A program made the position numbers and the translations under genes. The notes under the pieces were generated by a model, which was given only the letters and a program-made list of their open reading frames with translations, made no database searches and was not told the origin of the DNA. Source: Macrocystis pyrifera (taxonomy: Eukaryota; Sar; Phaeophyceae; Laminariales; Laminariaceae). From it: DNA of 64,000 bases. Location: contig JASSKH010000028.1 of NCBI GenBank assembly GCA_031763025.1, forward strand, positions 6,769,324 through 6,833,323, read 5' to 3'. Positions 1 through 11,616 of the stretch are shown here, in pieces (the first letter of the stretch is position 1; each line of letters begins with the position of its first letter).

Positions 1-1200
1 ACATACAAGCACGTACGTGTACGAGTACGCACTCTCGAGGTTTTCTTTAAATCTTGACATTATACGGAGAGGTCGTGCAAATGAACGAGGCATCATTTTT
101 TTTTTTTTGTTTTTAAACGATAGTTTTCGGGCTCAAAGGTGAGTGCACGAGGAAACAAGTTGAACAAGCACTTACAGCAGCTGCATCGCGGGCTCGAACG
201 TTTTTGTACGAGTACTGGTACATACGAGTATGTACCAGTACACGCGCTGTCTGTCAGTAGCAGACATTTTCAGCACAAATGTTGAGTGCATGAGGAAACA
301 AGCTGCACAGTTACAGCAGCAGCGGCTAGCTCAGGCTCGAGCGTTTTTGTACGAGCAAGAGCACATACGAGAAAGCATAGCACAAGCACCTACGAGTTCG
401 TACGAGTACGAGTACGCGCGCTCTGTCAGTCTGATACGCTGTGCAAAGTGACACATTTGGAGAGCACGTGAGTGCTTGGGCATGTGTGAAACAAGTACGA
501 GCACTACTGGTGTACATAGCAACAACCCTCTTAAAAGCAAGCAACTCCCCTTCACAGGCAACTCATGGTGTCGAGTGCGTGAACACGCTCGCTCCTGGAG
601 GATTGATTCGCTGTGTAGGACCGGTACTGTTGATTTCGGCGAGAATATATATTTTTGCTGGTTTTCGGATCTTGAGGCTGGATCTAAAAGATTTTTACCG
701 TGTACGAGAATTACGCCTTTCATTGTGAATTGAAGATCTTGCGGTTTCGAGAACACGTGAGAGTGTTTGAATGAACGAGAATGTGCGAATACTTTGTATG
801 AGTACAGCTTGAGAAAAGAGTGCTACGGTGCATGGTAGCTCAACTCCGAGTTCGAGCGTTGTGCGAGTATGTACGAGCATGAGTACGCACGCTCTGCCGT
901 GCAGGGCTGTAGTGCTGCGCCTACTCATACGATATTATGCGAGTATCGTCTCGATTTTGTTTTTTTTCATGCTTGTTTCGAATCTTACACCCGGATCTTG
1001 GATATTTAATGTAAAAATATACCGCGGTATCCCCTTTTTTTTACATTAAAGTTGGGTGCATTTAGGAGGACGAGTATGAATCAAACGTGTACGAATGCGA
1101 GGCAGCTTCAGAGACAAGCTACACGCGGTTACGATACTGTAATTGCAGTCCGAGCACGAGCACGAGTTGCCGCTGGCCGTTGCCATGTCTGCACCTACGA
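1..1200. repeat. Degenerate tandem repeat rich in TACGAGTACG
   Basis: Blocks starting near 133, 283, 463, 750 and 1045 share a common order. Each has a GTGAGTGCA-like start, then a GAGGAAACAAGC-like stretch, then CTCGAGCGTTTTTGTACGAG or a variant, then a TACGAGTACG run ending in CGCGCTCTGTCAG. The first two blocks are about 150 bp apart and later ones are more diverged. AT-rich spacers at about 40-60, 655-715 and 970-1025 also resemble each other. Short ORFs here are rich in Ser, Thr, Cys and Arg, change frame between blocks and look non-coding. Confidence 0.6.
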
Positions 1201-1257
1201 GTTTTTGTTGCTGTGTTGGATGCCCTCCATCTGCAAGAAGCGAGTGGTGAGTACAAT

Positions 1258-1263
1258 CTGCAA

Positions 1264-1311
<48 letters not shown>

Positions 1312-1318
1312 GCAGCAG
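1258..1318. repeat. (CAG)n microsatellite
   Basis: A CAG/CAA run of about 19 triplets. It is open as poly-Gln or poly-Ser on the plus strand and poly-Leu or poly-Cys on the minus strand. No splice or codon evidence ties it to a gene. Confidence 0.85.
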
Positions 1319-1320
1319 TA

Positions 1321-2574
1321 TTTATGCATTCTAACAACCGGAGAGTTGAACGACGAAGGCAGAAGGCCGTCAGCTCGTCTGTCTTCAGCTCTGACCGCAT
1401 AAAATCGGTCTGCGAGGCTCGCATCTAGCGATAGCAGCTGGCTACTCTCCATGGCTGCGTAGAAAACATGCAGCAAGCAATCAGCAGTCAGCCAGCGTGC
1501 TAGCCCCGGATGTTTGACTGAGTCGAACTACCACTTTAAACGCAGTCGACATATTTCTTCGTGGCGAGACTAGCGAGTTAGTGTGCGTGGGCAAAAAAAT
1601 CGCGAAAACAAGGAGGCTATAAAGAGGCATACGTACATATCAACCGTCGCCAGGCACAAGGTACGGTACATACATACTTTGTATCTGTATTCGTAGACAT
1701 ACATACTTGTATTTGTTCTCGTCGACAATCCGATCGAAATCTGAAGCACGGAATCGGATTTGCATAAGAAATTGCGTATATATATAAATTCCATTAAAAA
1801 TATAGTAGTGTAGACGCTTACGCTATATTGAATTTTTGGCATTACTGTACGTACCGCAAGGAATAGTTTTTCATGCGCTTATTGTAGTGTTGTTTGCTAT
1901 ATGTCGAACAAGTCGAAGTGCTGCCCTGCCCGACCCGAAGCATGGGTGCCGGCATGCGGAACCCGAACATGCTACATGATACAGCAGAGCATTTAACCAG
2001 AAACGCATGCGTGTTGCCGATCCCGGTTTGCGAACAGCTCGGCAACCCATATCATATCACACGTACGAGGTTCCCGGAAACGCTTGGAACATCTCCTAAA
2101 ATATAAACGGCTCCGTCAAGTATGTTGGAAAACCCCCATTTTACGTTTTCTCACATGGGGGTGACATCGATCCATCCCCTACCGCAAAAGCGGCTCTTAA
2201 TTGCGGTTCGCGCAGTTGCTCATTTAGCGGTAATACCGTTAGGTTCGCACTCATGCAGAGCTGCTGCTTCCTATAAACCTGGAATCATTCATGCCAGGTA
2301 CAAGGGGGTTTCGCCGGCGGCCTATTGATAGTGCGGGCCGCCAATGAAGCTAAGACCGGCAGGCATCGAAAAACATTCAAAATGTGACTGCAAACGGCAG
2401 TTTTCCGATGCCAAGGGACTGTTGCAAAATGTTCCATTAACAAACAATAATATGGCCAACCTACGCAGGCGAGGTTACTGCGTATAGAAATGCCCATAGG
2501 TCGTAACAGTACGTTGGGTGCTAGGCCTAAGGTTTGGCGTAGATAAACAGAATCAGACCTCGAAATAAACATTA
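1321..2574. other. No recognisable feature
   Basis: I see no gene, RNA or well-formed repeat. The 155-residue minus-strand ORF at 2285-2752 overlaps this stretch and the minisatellite that follows. It is rich in Cys, Trp and Leu, has no domain, and looks like chance. Confidence 0.5.
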
Positions 2575-2905
2575 TTACCCACCCAGTGGTGGCAGCATAC
2601 AACCTAGGAGAACACTGAGTATAGCCGAGTACACGCTGCATTGACTCTCGAAAAAATACTAGTACTGTTATGTATGGCCAAGTACTGACAATATCAAACC
2701 AAAAACATTGGGGGAGGCAGTACCAGTATACTCTCAGGTTCCTAGTACTCACAATTTCAGACCTTCAATATTTCTCAAGTACCAGGCATACCCCAGTGCG
2801 CGGTCGAATTATCAAACATGAAAAAAAATGAGTATAGCCCAGTGGTCGCAGTGTCAATCCTAGAAAATACCGGGCATAGCCCAGAATTTCGCAGTATTGA
2901 GCGTC
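2575..2905. repeat. Degenerate minisatellite, about 45-55 bp unit
   Basis: Six or seven diverged units end in GTATAGCC, GGCATACC or GGCATAGCC and restart with a CAGTGGTCGCAG-like stretch followed by TCAATCCTAGAAAA-like sequence. Boundaries are visible near 2622, 2675, 2730, 2793, 2839 and 2881. No coding potential is evident. Confidence 0.5.
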
Positions 2906-3136
2906 GGAAGAACCGGACGAGCATTCGCATTCATTCACTAATCAAACTCGAGCCCGCCGACAAGAAAAAGAGTACTGAGGGGTCTGGGTTGTGTGGAGGT
3001 GTGGGCGGTGGTCGATGCTCCGGATAAAGACCGAAATCGGGCAGAGCGATCTCGGGCAGCATCATACCGCCTGATGACTCTCGTATTGTTTCGGAGAGGA
3101 CAAGTCCAAAAAATGCCACCTATGATTCCCGTTTCT

Positions 3137-3552
3137 TTCCTGACACGCGGAAAGGGGAGTGCCGGCCCCAGGAAGAATGGAGGAACAGAACTCATGGAGA
3201 GTACACTCCAAACCGAGCCGAGAAATATTTTGTGGAACGAAACGACAGGCCTTCGGCTGAGCAGAGAGCTGAGGGAATCCTTTTAGAATCCAGCTGAGTG
3301 TGCGATAGTGATACTGCCTGCATCACGATGTCTGCTCATCTGCTTGTGACCGCATTAGAGCTTGTACGTATTTTCACTACTATTACTTGGAAAGGGAACG
3401 GGTTCGTTGTCAAAATTAGAGATCAATTCTCGGCGAGATAATTGTTTAAGGTCGGGTCAACGTGCCCAACTGGGCTAAATTGACACACGACACTAAATTG
3501 GAACGTGGAAGTGTGGTAAGCTTAAGATTTATTTTTACCAATCCGCCGGAGG

Positions 3553-3588
<36 letters not shown>

Positions 3589-4265
3589 CTTTCGTCATCT
3601 ATACGACGACAAAAAAGCAAAGAATCAACATAATACCTCGAATTTCGAAAAAACATGAAACGTTCAACACGGGCGGGGGTAAGTTCTGACCCGCGCGAAA
3701 GGCGTAAGGATTTGGACACGCAATTGATTCTAAACCATCATAAGTTGTAGGATTTTTCATATAATCAACTAAACCATTAATATTATTACGCGATGGTGTC
3801 GTTGTGTCGGCCTCGGTAAGAGTAGAGGAACATACATAACTCATGCACTCATGGCGAATACGTTCCAAACCGAACCCAGAAATGCGTTGTGGACCGTGTA
3901 GACAGGCCTCTCCGTTTGCAAGGAGCTGAGTGTTTTCTTTCAAAAACCAGCTGAATGTGCGATAATGCTACTTCCTGCTGTGTTGCAATACCATGATGAC
4001 TACTGCCTGCTTGTCACCACATTGAGCTTGTATATGTCTATACTAATAGTACTAAATGAAGGGAACCGGTTCATTTTCAATGAGATATCAATTAAATTGC
4101 TCACGGCATCTCTATGATAACACGAATAAAAAAATCAACCCAAGACCTCGAATTTTTCCAAAAACATGAAACTTCAAACACTGATATGGGCCGGGGGGCC
4201 GGCCTCAGGAAGAATGGAGGGACAGATCGCATGGAGAGTACACTCCAAACCGAACCAAGAAAGGT
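3137..4265 (+). repeat. Duplicated block of about 0.55-0.7 kb (two and a half copies)
   Basis: The block at 3137-3435 recurs at 3836-4095. Shared pieces are the start ACTCCAAACCGA, then GACAGGCCT, then GAGCTGA, then CCAGCTGA(G/A)TGTGCGATA, then TTGAGCTTGTA. The linked AT-rich piece containing ACCTCGAATTT and AACATGAAAC occurs at 3630-3680 and again at 4140-4180. A third start is at 4195-4265. A 31-base poly(A) lies at 3556-3586. This is an old tandem or dispersed repeat with no intact ORF. Confidence 0.6.
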
Positions 4266-4446
4266 TTCGTGATTTTAGCCTTTTCGTTGTGGTCTGAAGT
4301 GTCTTTGTGCTTCAAGATAGCAAACTATGCAAGGCACGAACCGCCGTACACATATTTTGGTGCTGTATTGGGGGGAGGTTCATTATCATGCATGGCCGGA
4401 GGGGGGCAACGTTTTTTAGCAAACTGACTTGGTGAAGTCTACGTAG

Positions 4447-4545
4447 AGTGTGTGTTCTTCGCATTAAACTCGTTTTTCTACACATCGACATCCAGCACAA
4501 CCAGTGTCCGCGCCGATTCTCCAATCCTAGAATGAAAGCAAGCCA
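4447..4545 (+). repeat. Dispersed repeat of about 105 bp, copy 1
   Basis: This copy shares the order TGTGTTCTTCGCATTAAAC, then TCTAC, then TCGACATCCAGCA, then CAGTGTCCG, then GCCGATTCT, then CCTAGAA with copies at 6182, 9375, 22748 (inverted) and 26105 (partial). No terminal repeats or ORF are evident. Confidence 0.65.
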
Positions 4546-4698
4546 AAACAACGATGCAGAGAAACCACATCGTCACGCAGTCAGCAGAGCAGGCAATGCA
4601 ACGCCATGTCATCGTACTGGATACAGGAGGCAAGACATACACAATCTATGAAAGAGAGAACGTTCGAAAGAAACAGAAAAAAATCGAAAGAAGTGCAA

Positions 4699-4893
4699 GT
4701 TAGGGCCCATCTTAACGGGGAACACTATGTTTCGTTCAATCAGATGTAAATTGAACAAGAAGAAAAAAAAAAATCTAGTCGAATTGAAAGAACCGAAAGT
4801 CCTCGATAATATGAGCCTTTGAATTAAATTAGAAAAAAAAAAATCAAGTCAAATTGAAAGAGCCGAAAGTCCCCGTTAAGATGGGCCCTTATC
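4699..4893. mobile_element. MITE-like element with about 22-bp inverted termini
   Basis: The left end AGGGCCCATCTTAACGGGGA at about 4703-4722 is matched by its complement TCCCCGTTAAGATGGGCCCT at about 4869-4888. The interior is AT-rich and holds two direct copies of about 70 bp, each with a poly(A) run followed by GAATTGAAAGAACCGAAAGT or a variant. No transposase is present, so it is non-autonomous. The superfamily is not clear. Confidence 0.65.
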
Positions 4894-5121
4894 GGGCCTC
4901 TCTCGAGAAAAAAGGCCTGAGAAACACTCGAAACGGGCATACTACTGCAGTACATCAGTACGCTACGATATAACAAATCAACTCACGCGCATTTTACATA
5001 CGCGAGACACCGCCGTTTCGTATTTGGAATGTGATCAGATCGAGGTGGGAGGTGGGAAAACAAACAGCCAACCTGCTACAGACGAATCGGTGCAATGCAA
5101 TATGGCTACTTCTTCAAAACT

Positions 5122-5350
5122 GAGTTCAGTCAGGTAGGTCACAAAACTTCAAGTATATATACTCGAAGAGCCCGAGGAAGGAAAGCGCACAACAATTTTT
5201 TTTTTCTCGAAGGCTGAAACAAATTTTATACCGCCCATCTGAAAACAAAAAGTTCAGCCAGGTAGGTCCTGGACATCAACTATACACAAAGGGCCCGAGG
5301 AAGAGGAGAGTACATCAAGTTTTGGTTTCCTCTTGTCTCGGAGGCTCACA
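5122..5350 (+). repeat. Tandem duplication, about 125-bp unit
   Basis: The units start at about 5122 and 5250. They share GTTCAG(T/C)CAGGTAGGTC, then a CATCAACTATA-like stretch, then GCCCGAGGAAG, then CTCG-AGGCT. They are about 70-75% similar by eye, and no gene is apparent. Confidence 0.5.
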
Positions 5351-5428
5351 TACACACAGCTCTGAGGTAATGGGGAATGCAGTACCCGTGGACGAAAAAA
5401 TGAAGACAGATGGGCGAACAGTAACATG

Positions 5429-5645
5429 CAGTGGGCGCCCGGTGGTGTTGAGAAACGTCAATTAGGTGTCCAGGCTCAACGTCTTACTTTTTTCTCGACC
5501 CTGATCTAACTCTGTTGCATAGGATTCAGAGTTGGTCCAACTGTTCCGCTGTGTTTCTTGATCCGATTTTCTTATTGTTCGTGCCGATCCGAGCCTTTTT
5601 TTTCTGTAACACAATGTTTCTCGACTGCGGGCGCCCACTGTAAAC
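5429..5645. mobile_element. MITE-like element with inverted termini
   Basis: The left end CAGTGGGCGCCCG near 5429 is inverted at the right end, CGGGCGCCCACTG near 5630-5642. Both are followed inwards by a GTTGAGAAAC-like stretch, with three or four mismatches over about 27 bp. The 134-residue minus-strand ORF crossing it (5462-5866) runs past both the element and its flank and has no domain. Confidence 0.5.
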
Positions 5646-7285
5646 GCTACTATAGGACAATGATCCTTATTCTTATCCGCAGTTATGTGCTCACGACACA
5701 CCGATCGCCGCACCACTCGACAAACAATGTGAAATATCGATGGAGAATAAAAATTACCACCTAACGTTCTTTGGGGCCCATCGGAACGGTGAAGTTTCGA
5801 ACGTAAAAAACAAGGTGAAGACGAGATAGAAAGATACACACCCCCTCTGACAGGCCAAATAGCCAAAATCAGGAGACCTGCTCATTTTCGTTTTCGTTTT
5901 CGCTTTTGGTTACGCAATCGTTTTGGGATTAAACACAAAAATACAAGAGAGCAAAAAATCAACAGCCCAAGCTATTATAGAAGCGAGAGACCATGTCGAC
6001 AACCGCAGCTACGAACGCCACGTAGACTACAGGTAGGCAGTCAGAGGACAGAGCAGAAAATACACGATCATGCCGCTGATGCCAGTCAATGCAGCTTCCA
6101 GCACGCAGCCAAAATCCATGGCCCATGGGGCTGTCCCTAACACAATTGAGTGCTGCCGTGCAGCAAAAACCCGTCTGTTGTGTGTGTGTTCTTCGCATTA
6201 AACCGTTCTTCTACTCGTCGACATCCAGCAAGCCCAGTGTCCGTGCTGATTATTCACCCTAGAAAGATACGAGCTCTGTGGTCACAGACTACGACACAGA
6301 GATAACACACCGTAATGCATTAATAGCCTACGCAATACCATGCCTTCGCACTAGGTGCGGCCGACACAACATATATACATACGCCATCAACCAAATTACA
6401 CCATAAAGAAAGAGAAGCAACGAAGAAATCAAACCGAAGAAGAAAAGGAGAAGAATCCCAAACCAATAAATAAAATGGGAAGCCAAAGCTCAGACACATA
6501 CCCCGAGCATGAGCCAAAATGGACGCGCAAGGGGGAAGAAACGGGAAGGAAAAAGGGAAATATGGGAAATATGGGAAATATGCATCCCGGGGAACACGTA
6601 ACTAAGTAAAAAGAGAAAGAATGAGTGGGCCAAAATACGTTCGTCACCCACAAAACCCACCATGTAGTACTTCTTTCACAAGGATAAGAAGGGGAAAATA
6701 TAGGAAAAAGTTAAGTCATGGGCAAAAAATCAAAGCACCAAGCCAATACATACCGAACGGCCGCAGCAGTTGGCGGTACGAGTAGCAAAGAAAAGTCCAC
6801 CGGCAAGCGATTATGCTTTTTGAACAGCAACCTATCGCCGATCTCGCGGTTCAGAATACCGGTGCCGTTGCAGCAGCAGAGTGTGGTCGGCTAGCCGTGT
6901 GGGCTCAACCCCTTCTTTGTCCAGGGCTGGGCGTCGTCTCTACCGAGTCAGTGCTGGTGCCCCACCTCCACCGTTGACTGGCTTTGGTTCTTGATTTTCG
7001 CTCTCGTTTTTCACGGTACCCGGCGTTTGTACTCCATCTTCGTTTTGGCGGGCCCTTCCACAGTGTTGCAGCTAACAGCAGTACGTACGTACGCATGGTA
7101 CATATTCGACAAGTGCAGCAGATACAAGGTTAAAGTGAGAGCGTGGCGTACACCGTGCACCAGGGAGCACGCAAGATAACACCCCACATTCTGCGCGCGC
7201 TGGAACGAAAAAAAAAAAATCCGAGGCGAGCTTCTCCGAAAGTACAGCACTATGAAGGGGCACACAAAAACGAAAATGGTGTTAC
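5646..7285. other. Non-coding stretch with one dispersed-repeat copy
   Basis: Apart from the dispersed repeat at 6182-6288 I see no supported feature. The ORF near 6355-6609 is Lys/Glu/Asn-rich because the DNA is purine-rich and ends in GGGAAATAT repeats. A GGGGCCCATC-like stretch at 5772-5790 may be a worn terminus of the element at 4699. Confidence 0.4.
6182..6288 (+). repeat. Dispersed repeat of about 105 bp, copy 2
   Basis: This is among the best-preserved copies. It runs from TGTGTGTTCTTCGCATTAAA through CGTCGACATCCAGCA to CACCCTAGAAAGATACGAGC. It matches the copies at 4447 and 9375 over about 100 bp with scattered changes. Confidence 0.65.
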
Positions 7286-7549
7286 GTTGGAAATATGCCG
7301 TCGGGGTGCTTCCGCAGGCACATACATCATTCGGCGTCTGCACCCTCCGCATTGTCGAGCAAATGTGTCAGCGTGGAAAATTCGCCCGAGCGGGTTTGTT
7401 TTCGGTAGTGTAGCATGTACGGCACCAGGTACCTGGTAGGCACCTCGTACCGTGCAGCTGCAATGCTGGAGTAGCTGGAGTATTTACCAGAACAACCAGC
7501 ACACGTTTTACTAGATTATGTTGGGGAAGGGGGAAGGCATACACACCTA

Positions 7550-7810
7550 TACCCGGGTACGTTTTCGAGGTCGTATCTAACATGCCTAAATCTTGGGGTA
7601 AGTATCGGAGGCCGTACCTAAAGTTGGGTAACACTCACCAGGTAGGTGAGCACCGCAGGCCGCACCTTAAGATAGGCTAAACTTAGGCAAAATACCGAAG
7701 GCTGTACCTTCCGTATCTATAGCACTTGAGGTAAGTTTATTATCGGAGATCGGACCTGAAGTTAGGAAAGTATCGGAGGCCGTGCTTACAGTTAGGAGGA
7801 GTCGCGTTAA
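7550..7810. repeat. Minisatellite, about 40-48 bp unit, left block
   Basis: About six diverged units of the form GGTAAGTATCGGAGG, then CGTACCTAAAGTTAG, are visible near 7566, 7605, 7651, 7698, 7746 and 7776. The same unit resumes at 8330-8690, so the coding-like ORF at 7907-8185 sits inside one interrupted array. Confidence 0.65.
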
Positions 7811-7906
7811 TATGTACGCTGTTTTCTTGCGAAGGGGACTGTGGTCTTTGCAGACCCGCGCTTTTTGTTGAAAGAACAGTAGTACATGGCGAAGAGATCG
7901 CTCTGG

Positions 7907-8185
7907 TCAGTCGGCACGCGGTAGGCTCCTAGCGAGTACACGACCGACGCCCTGCGAGCCTCTCCTCTCGGAGTCATCGACGAACTTTGCGGTCTCGTTC
8001 GGCACGTCGTGCACTTCCTGTGTGCCTCTCTTGGTCTTCACAACGAGCTTTGGTGGCGTGATCACAGCGACGTTCTTGCCGGGCGCGACCTCGATCACCT
8101 CCACCCCAGGCGTGTTCTGTGCGCTGCTTCCCTTGCTCGGTGCAGTTTGTGGGTCCTCATGGTCTCCCACCGATACTTCGCTCAT
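7907..8185 (-). CDS. Hypothetical coding-like ORF, about 92 aa, possibly frameshifted
   Basis: I do not recognise this product. Reading from the ATG at 8185, the translation starts MSEVSVGDHEDPQ. It contains a stretch of alternating hydrophobic residues (EVIEVAPGKNVAVITPPKL) followed by basic and acidic residues. Third codon positions are GC-rich, and Cys and Trp are nearly absent, unlike the chance ORFs nearby. The frame is also open upstream to about 8257. Just after the TGA, a one-base shift opens another coding-like stretch beginning DQSDLFAMYYCSFNKKR, down to about 7805. This could be a broken gene, one exon of a spliced gene, or a fragment of a mobile element's structural protein. Minisatellite units flank it on both sides. 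I see no catalytic motif. Confidence 0.35.
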   Translation of the reverse strand: MSEVSVGDHEDPQTAPSKGSSAQNTPGVEVIEVAPGKNVAVITPPKLVVKTKRGTQEVHDVPNETAKFVDDSERRGSQGVGRVLARSLPRAD

Positions 8186-8329
8186 TGCCCGCGACCCTAC
8201 TCTCTGCCTGTGGGGTACTTGGGGCTGCGTGTAGCAAGCGTCTTGAGGCAGAGACAATATACTTACTGGATGACTGGCCTAACGCAACTAACCTAAATCG
8301 TCCTCGAGATGAAGTGGACCAAACCTAAA

Positions 8330-8690
8330 ATAGTCGGGTCAGTACCTTACTACCGGATATACGTACACTTAAGACACTTCGGGGAAGGTATTCGAGGTCG
8401 TACTCAAAGTTGGGTGTGTATCCGAGCTTGTACCTAAACTTAGGTAAGTACCGGAGGTCACACCCAAAAGTTAGGTTAGTATCGAGGGTCGCACCTAACG
8501 CTACAGTAGGAAAAATTACGCAAGTATCGAATCGTACCCACGAGTACAGCTAGGGTAAAGTTAGGCAAGTATCGGAGGTTGTACCTTTCGTTGCCTATCG
8601 TAGCTTCAACTCACGTAAATAGAGGAATAGCAGGTCGTACCTTACGTACCTAACGGCTAGGTAAGGTACATGCCCGGGTATACTTTGGCG
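8330..8690. repeat. Minisatellite, about 40-48 bp unit, right block
   Basis: Units such as TAGGTAAGTACCGGAGGTC, then a CACCTAAAGTTAG-like stretch, continue the array seen at 7550-7810. The last clear unit is near 8563-8584. Confidence 0.6.
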
Positions 8691-9374
8691 CGCACTTCAC
8701 CTGACATAACCTTGTACTTCTACGTATTGCTGCAACCTCTGGTGTGAACTACCCTTTACTCTATTTTAGGAAAATTACTGCAACGCGAGTTTCTAATTTG
8801 CTAAAGCACTTCTGTCCTCAGGGGACCAATTTTTTTTTTCGCCATGACAATATCTACGTACGACCGACATGATCTCCCAGACGGAGAAAAAAGAAACGCC
8901 TTCCACCACTGAAGAAAAACAGCTCCGCGGAAAGACCAGCACAGCAGCGGACCCAGCGGAACACAAACGAAACACGGGTGTGCTGAACGCTGTACGCCGA
9001 AGCGCAGGACGTCTATATAGGGGCGACCCCTCACCGATGGCGAGATGGCAAGCAGTTCAACGGTGGCCGGCGGGGTGGGCTGTGATTGGGGGTGGACAGG
9101 CCAACGGCGGTTGGTGCGGTGGGGTGTGACTGGCGGACTCGTGTACGAATATACGTACGTACAGCAGTTGTCGCATGGTCTGCGCTTTTCGTATCCAGTA
9201 CATTGTTTATTTTATTTCCCGTCTTTCATCAACCCTCACCATCGCACACAAGTTGACAGTTATAAATATCCTGCTGCCCGAGTTAGGGACAGCTAACAGC
9301 TACACTGTGTTTTTTGGCTTCTGAGTTTTTAGGCCAGAAATATGCGTTTTTCTCGGCTGGACAATTAAAAACAC
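8691..9374. other. No recognisable feature
   Basis: I see no supported gene or repeat. Several overlapping ORFs of 60-86 codons exist on both strands, but none has domain-like content. Confidence 0.4.
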
Positions 9375-9482
9375 CGGGTGTGCGTTCTTCATACTAAACC
9401 GTTATTTCTGCCCGCCGACATCAAGCACACCAAGCAGTGTCCGTGCCGATTCTTCAACCTAGAAAGATGCAAGCTCTGTGGT
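9375..9482 (+). repeat. Dispersed repeat of about 105 bp, copy 3
   Basis: The sequence runs from TGTGCGTTCTTCATACTAAA through GCCGACATCAAGCA and CAGTGTCCGTGCCGATTCTT to CCTAGAAAGATGCAAGCTCT. It lies about 85 bp outside the left arm of the large palindrome. Confidence 0.65.
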
Positions 9483-9566
9483 ACCGGAAGACTCCTCTGG
9501 ATCGTGCCCGGAAAACGTACCAGGGGTAGTCTATGTGCGTACCATACATACGTACCAGGTACGTAC

Positions 9567-10702
9567 ATAGAACTACTTGCAGATATCTCACTCTCTGAGC
9601 GTGCTCGGTTGGTACATCCCTGGCCTCTCAGAGCTCCCACTTGAGCATCGCCTCCTTTTACTACCTGCCGGACCTTTCCAGCGGCTCTTTGTTTTCTCCA
9701 TTTTTCTTGACACTTCAGTTATTTTTTCCTTTTTTTTCTTTCGTTTCGTGTGCGTGCGTGTACCCCGAGCATGGCACCGCGGGCGAGTGCGGCACCGTCG
9801 CGGGTTTCAGCGGGTGGTGGCGGGGTAGAGGAGGGGTTGCAAGGAGCGCGGTCCCCGTTTTCGTGGCTAGGCGTCGCGTGTGCCTCGAGACACGAGGGAA
9901 GCATGAATGGGCTGGTCTGGCCTCCATCTGTAGAATTAGATTGAGTATGTAAGGGTCGTTCGGGATTGCAAGATAACATTCAAGCGGTACTTATTTTTGC
10001 GACCAAAATGAAGCTCACAGAGAGAGCTACGCAGTCTGAGCACCAACATTGTCGAGCTGGCGAACGAGGGTCACGGTGAGCACCGGGCTTCACGCGACGC
10101 GGGCGACGGAGATCACTGTGGAAGAGAGGGAGGAAAGCTTTACCCGGACCGAATCGGTGGCGGGGTGGTCGCGAGAGGGGCGGGCGGCGTCCGAGGCTGA
10201 GAGAGAAGCTCTGCTGTTCGATTTTTTTTTTTCCTTCTTGACCGGTGTAGCGTGTTCCAATCAGGCAGGATATTATTACACGAGAGGGGACAGGGTTTTT
10301 TGTTTCTTTCCGAGATTTTCGATTTCATTTTCATTATTTTTGCGGTGCTGCTGTGTCGTGCTGTGCTTTCTCTTTCTGACATACGAGTACAGACTATTAA
10401 TAACAGCATGTCAAAATAACAAAATAAGCACGTACCCTACCTGGGGTATGTACGTACGTACGACATGTGAGCGAGCGTAGCGGGCGGAACCGCCTGCGAC
10501 GCGAAGCGTATCTGGCGTCCGAGCTGTTTTCTCCTGAAGCAAGCATGGCGGCGGGACTCTTACTCTTGGCATTATCAAATTGCCATTGTGCAAAAAACTA
10601 TATGCAATCATGGACCTTTGTTCGTTTCGCACAATTTGATGTACTTTTCCTTCCTGAGCGCGAGTAGCGGGTGGCGTGGGCCGCCCGCGGAGCGAAGCGC
10701 CT
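9567..10702 (+). repeat. Left outer arm of the palindrome
   Basis: Landmarks in order are CTCTGAGCGTGCTCGGTTGG at about 9593, GAGCTCCCACTTG, a T/C-rich stretch, a GC-rich segment with GTGCCTCGAGACACGAGGGA at about 9880, GGGTCGTTCGGGATT, CACGTACCC, and the terminal GC hairpin at 10660-10702. The same order, inverted, forms 11812-12971. Confidence 0.75.
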
Positions 10703-11097
10703 CACCACCTTAAATATATGTACCTCGTATAAAATTCCAGGTGCTATTCTGTGAGCGCCCCTCAGCATTTCTTACACGTAGTTTCGAGCCATTTTCGCCC
10801 GTCCTGGCGATAAGGGTCACCTCTCGGTCCGCTACTTCCTCATCATGCTCGCCGACCCCTACTCTGCCTACTCTGCCGAAGGTGGTCTCGGCCGTGCTCG
10901 CGCCGTGCTGTCTTGGCACCCGGGCATTCTGTCCACAAGAGTCTCCCGTTGTCTCGGCGGGTTAGTTTTACGACAGTCTCGTAGAAGATATTTTTTGTCG
11001 TCTCTTTGGATTTTTCAGGTTCTGATCGTGGGTTTTCAGAATGTGGGGTACGTACGAGAAGAACGAAACATCTCTTCGGAAGTCCCCCAAAAAATCC

Positions 11098-11616
11098 GTA
11101 CCCCCAGTTTTGGGTGCAGAAACTGCACCCCCAGGTTGTTATATACTGGGTTTAGCTGTGTACACTCGTACATACTGTAGTGCACCACGGCCGACCCGTG
11201 GGATGACGGTTCGCGCTTCGCGCTCACGGCCTCCGGCGGCTCCTGGGGAGGGCCGATTATATTTCTGCACTTCGTGTGAATGGGAGCAGGGCGCCAACTG
11301 GGATCAGATCAGGGGTGAGAGCGGGGTGCCGAGGGGGACCACGATGCGCCAAGAGGGAGCAGGGTGTGATCCCACCCGGGTCTGCTCCCATTTGGCACCC
11401 TGCTACCATTCACACAAGGTGCATAAATATAATCAGCCCACCGAGGGAGCCGGCGGAGGCCGTGAAGACGAAGTGCGAACCATAAATCGAGACCGCGAAG
11501 CTCGAACCGTCATCCGATGTGTCGGTGCTGGCGCACATGGAGTACCTAGTAAGACCTATACCAGGGTGTATAATAATCTGAGGGTGCAGTGCCTGTACCC
11601 CCATGGATTGTTTTCG
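11098..11616. repeat. Inner palindrome nested in the large foldback
   Basis: The left arm holds GTACCCCCAG, GGATGACGGTTCGCGCTTCG, CACGGCCTCC, GATTATATTTCTGCACTTCG and TGTGAATGGGAGCAGGGCGC. The right arm holds their complements in reverse order, for example GGCACCCTGCTACCATTCAC at about 11393. The arms have drifted to about 80% similarity by eye. Confidence 0.65.

Noticed and set aside
2285-2752. 155-codon minus-strand ORF
   Set aside because: Its composition is rich in Cys, Trp and Tyr, it overlaps a minisatellite, and it has no domain or conserved-looking segment.
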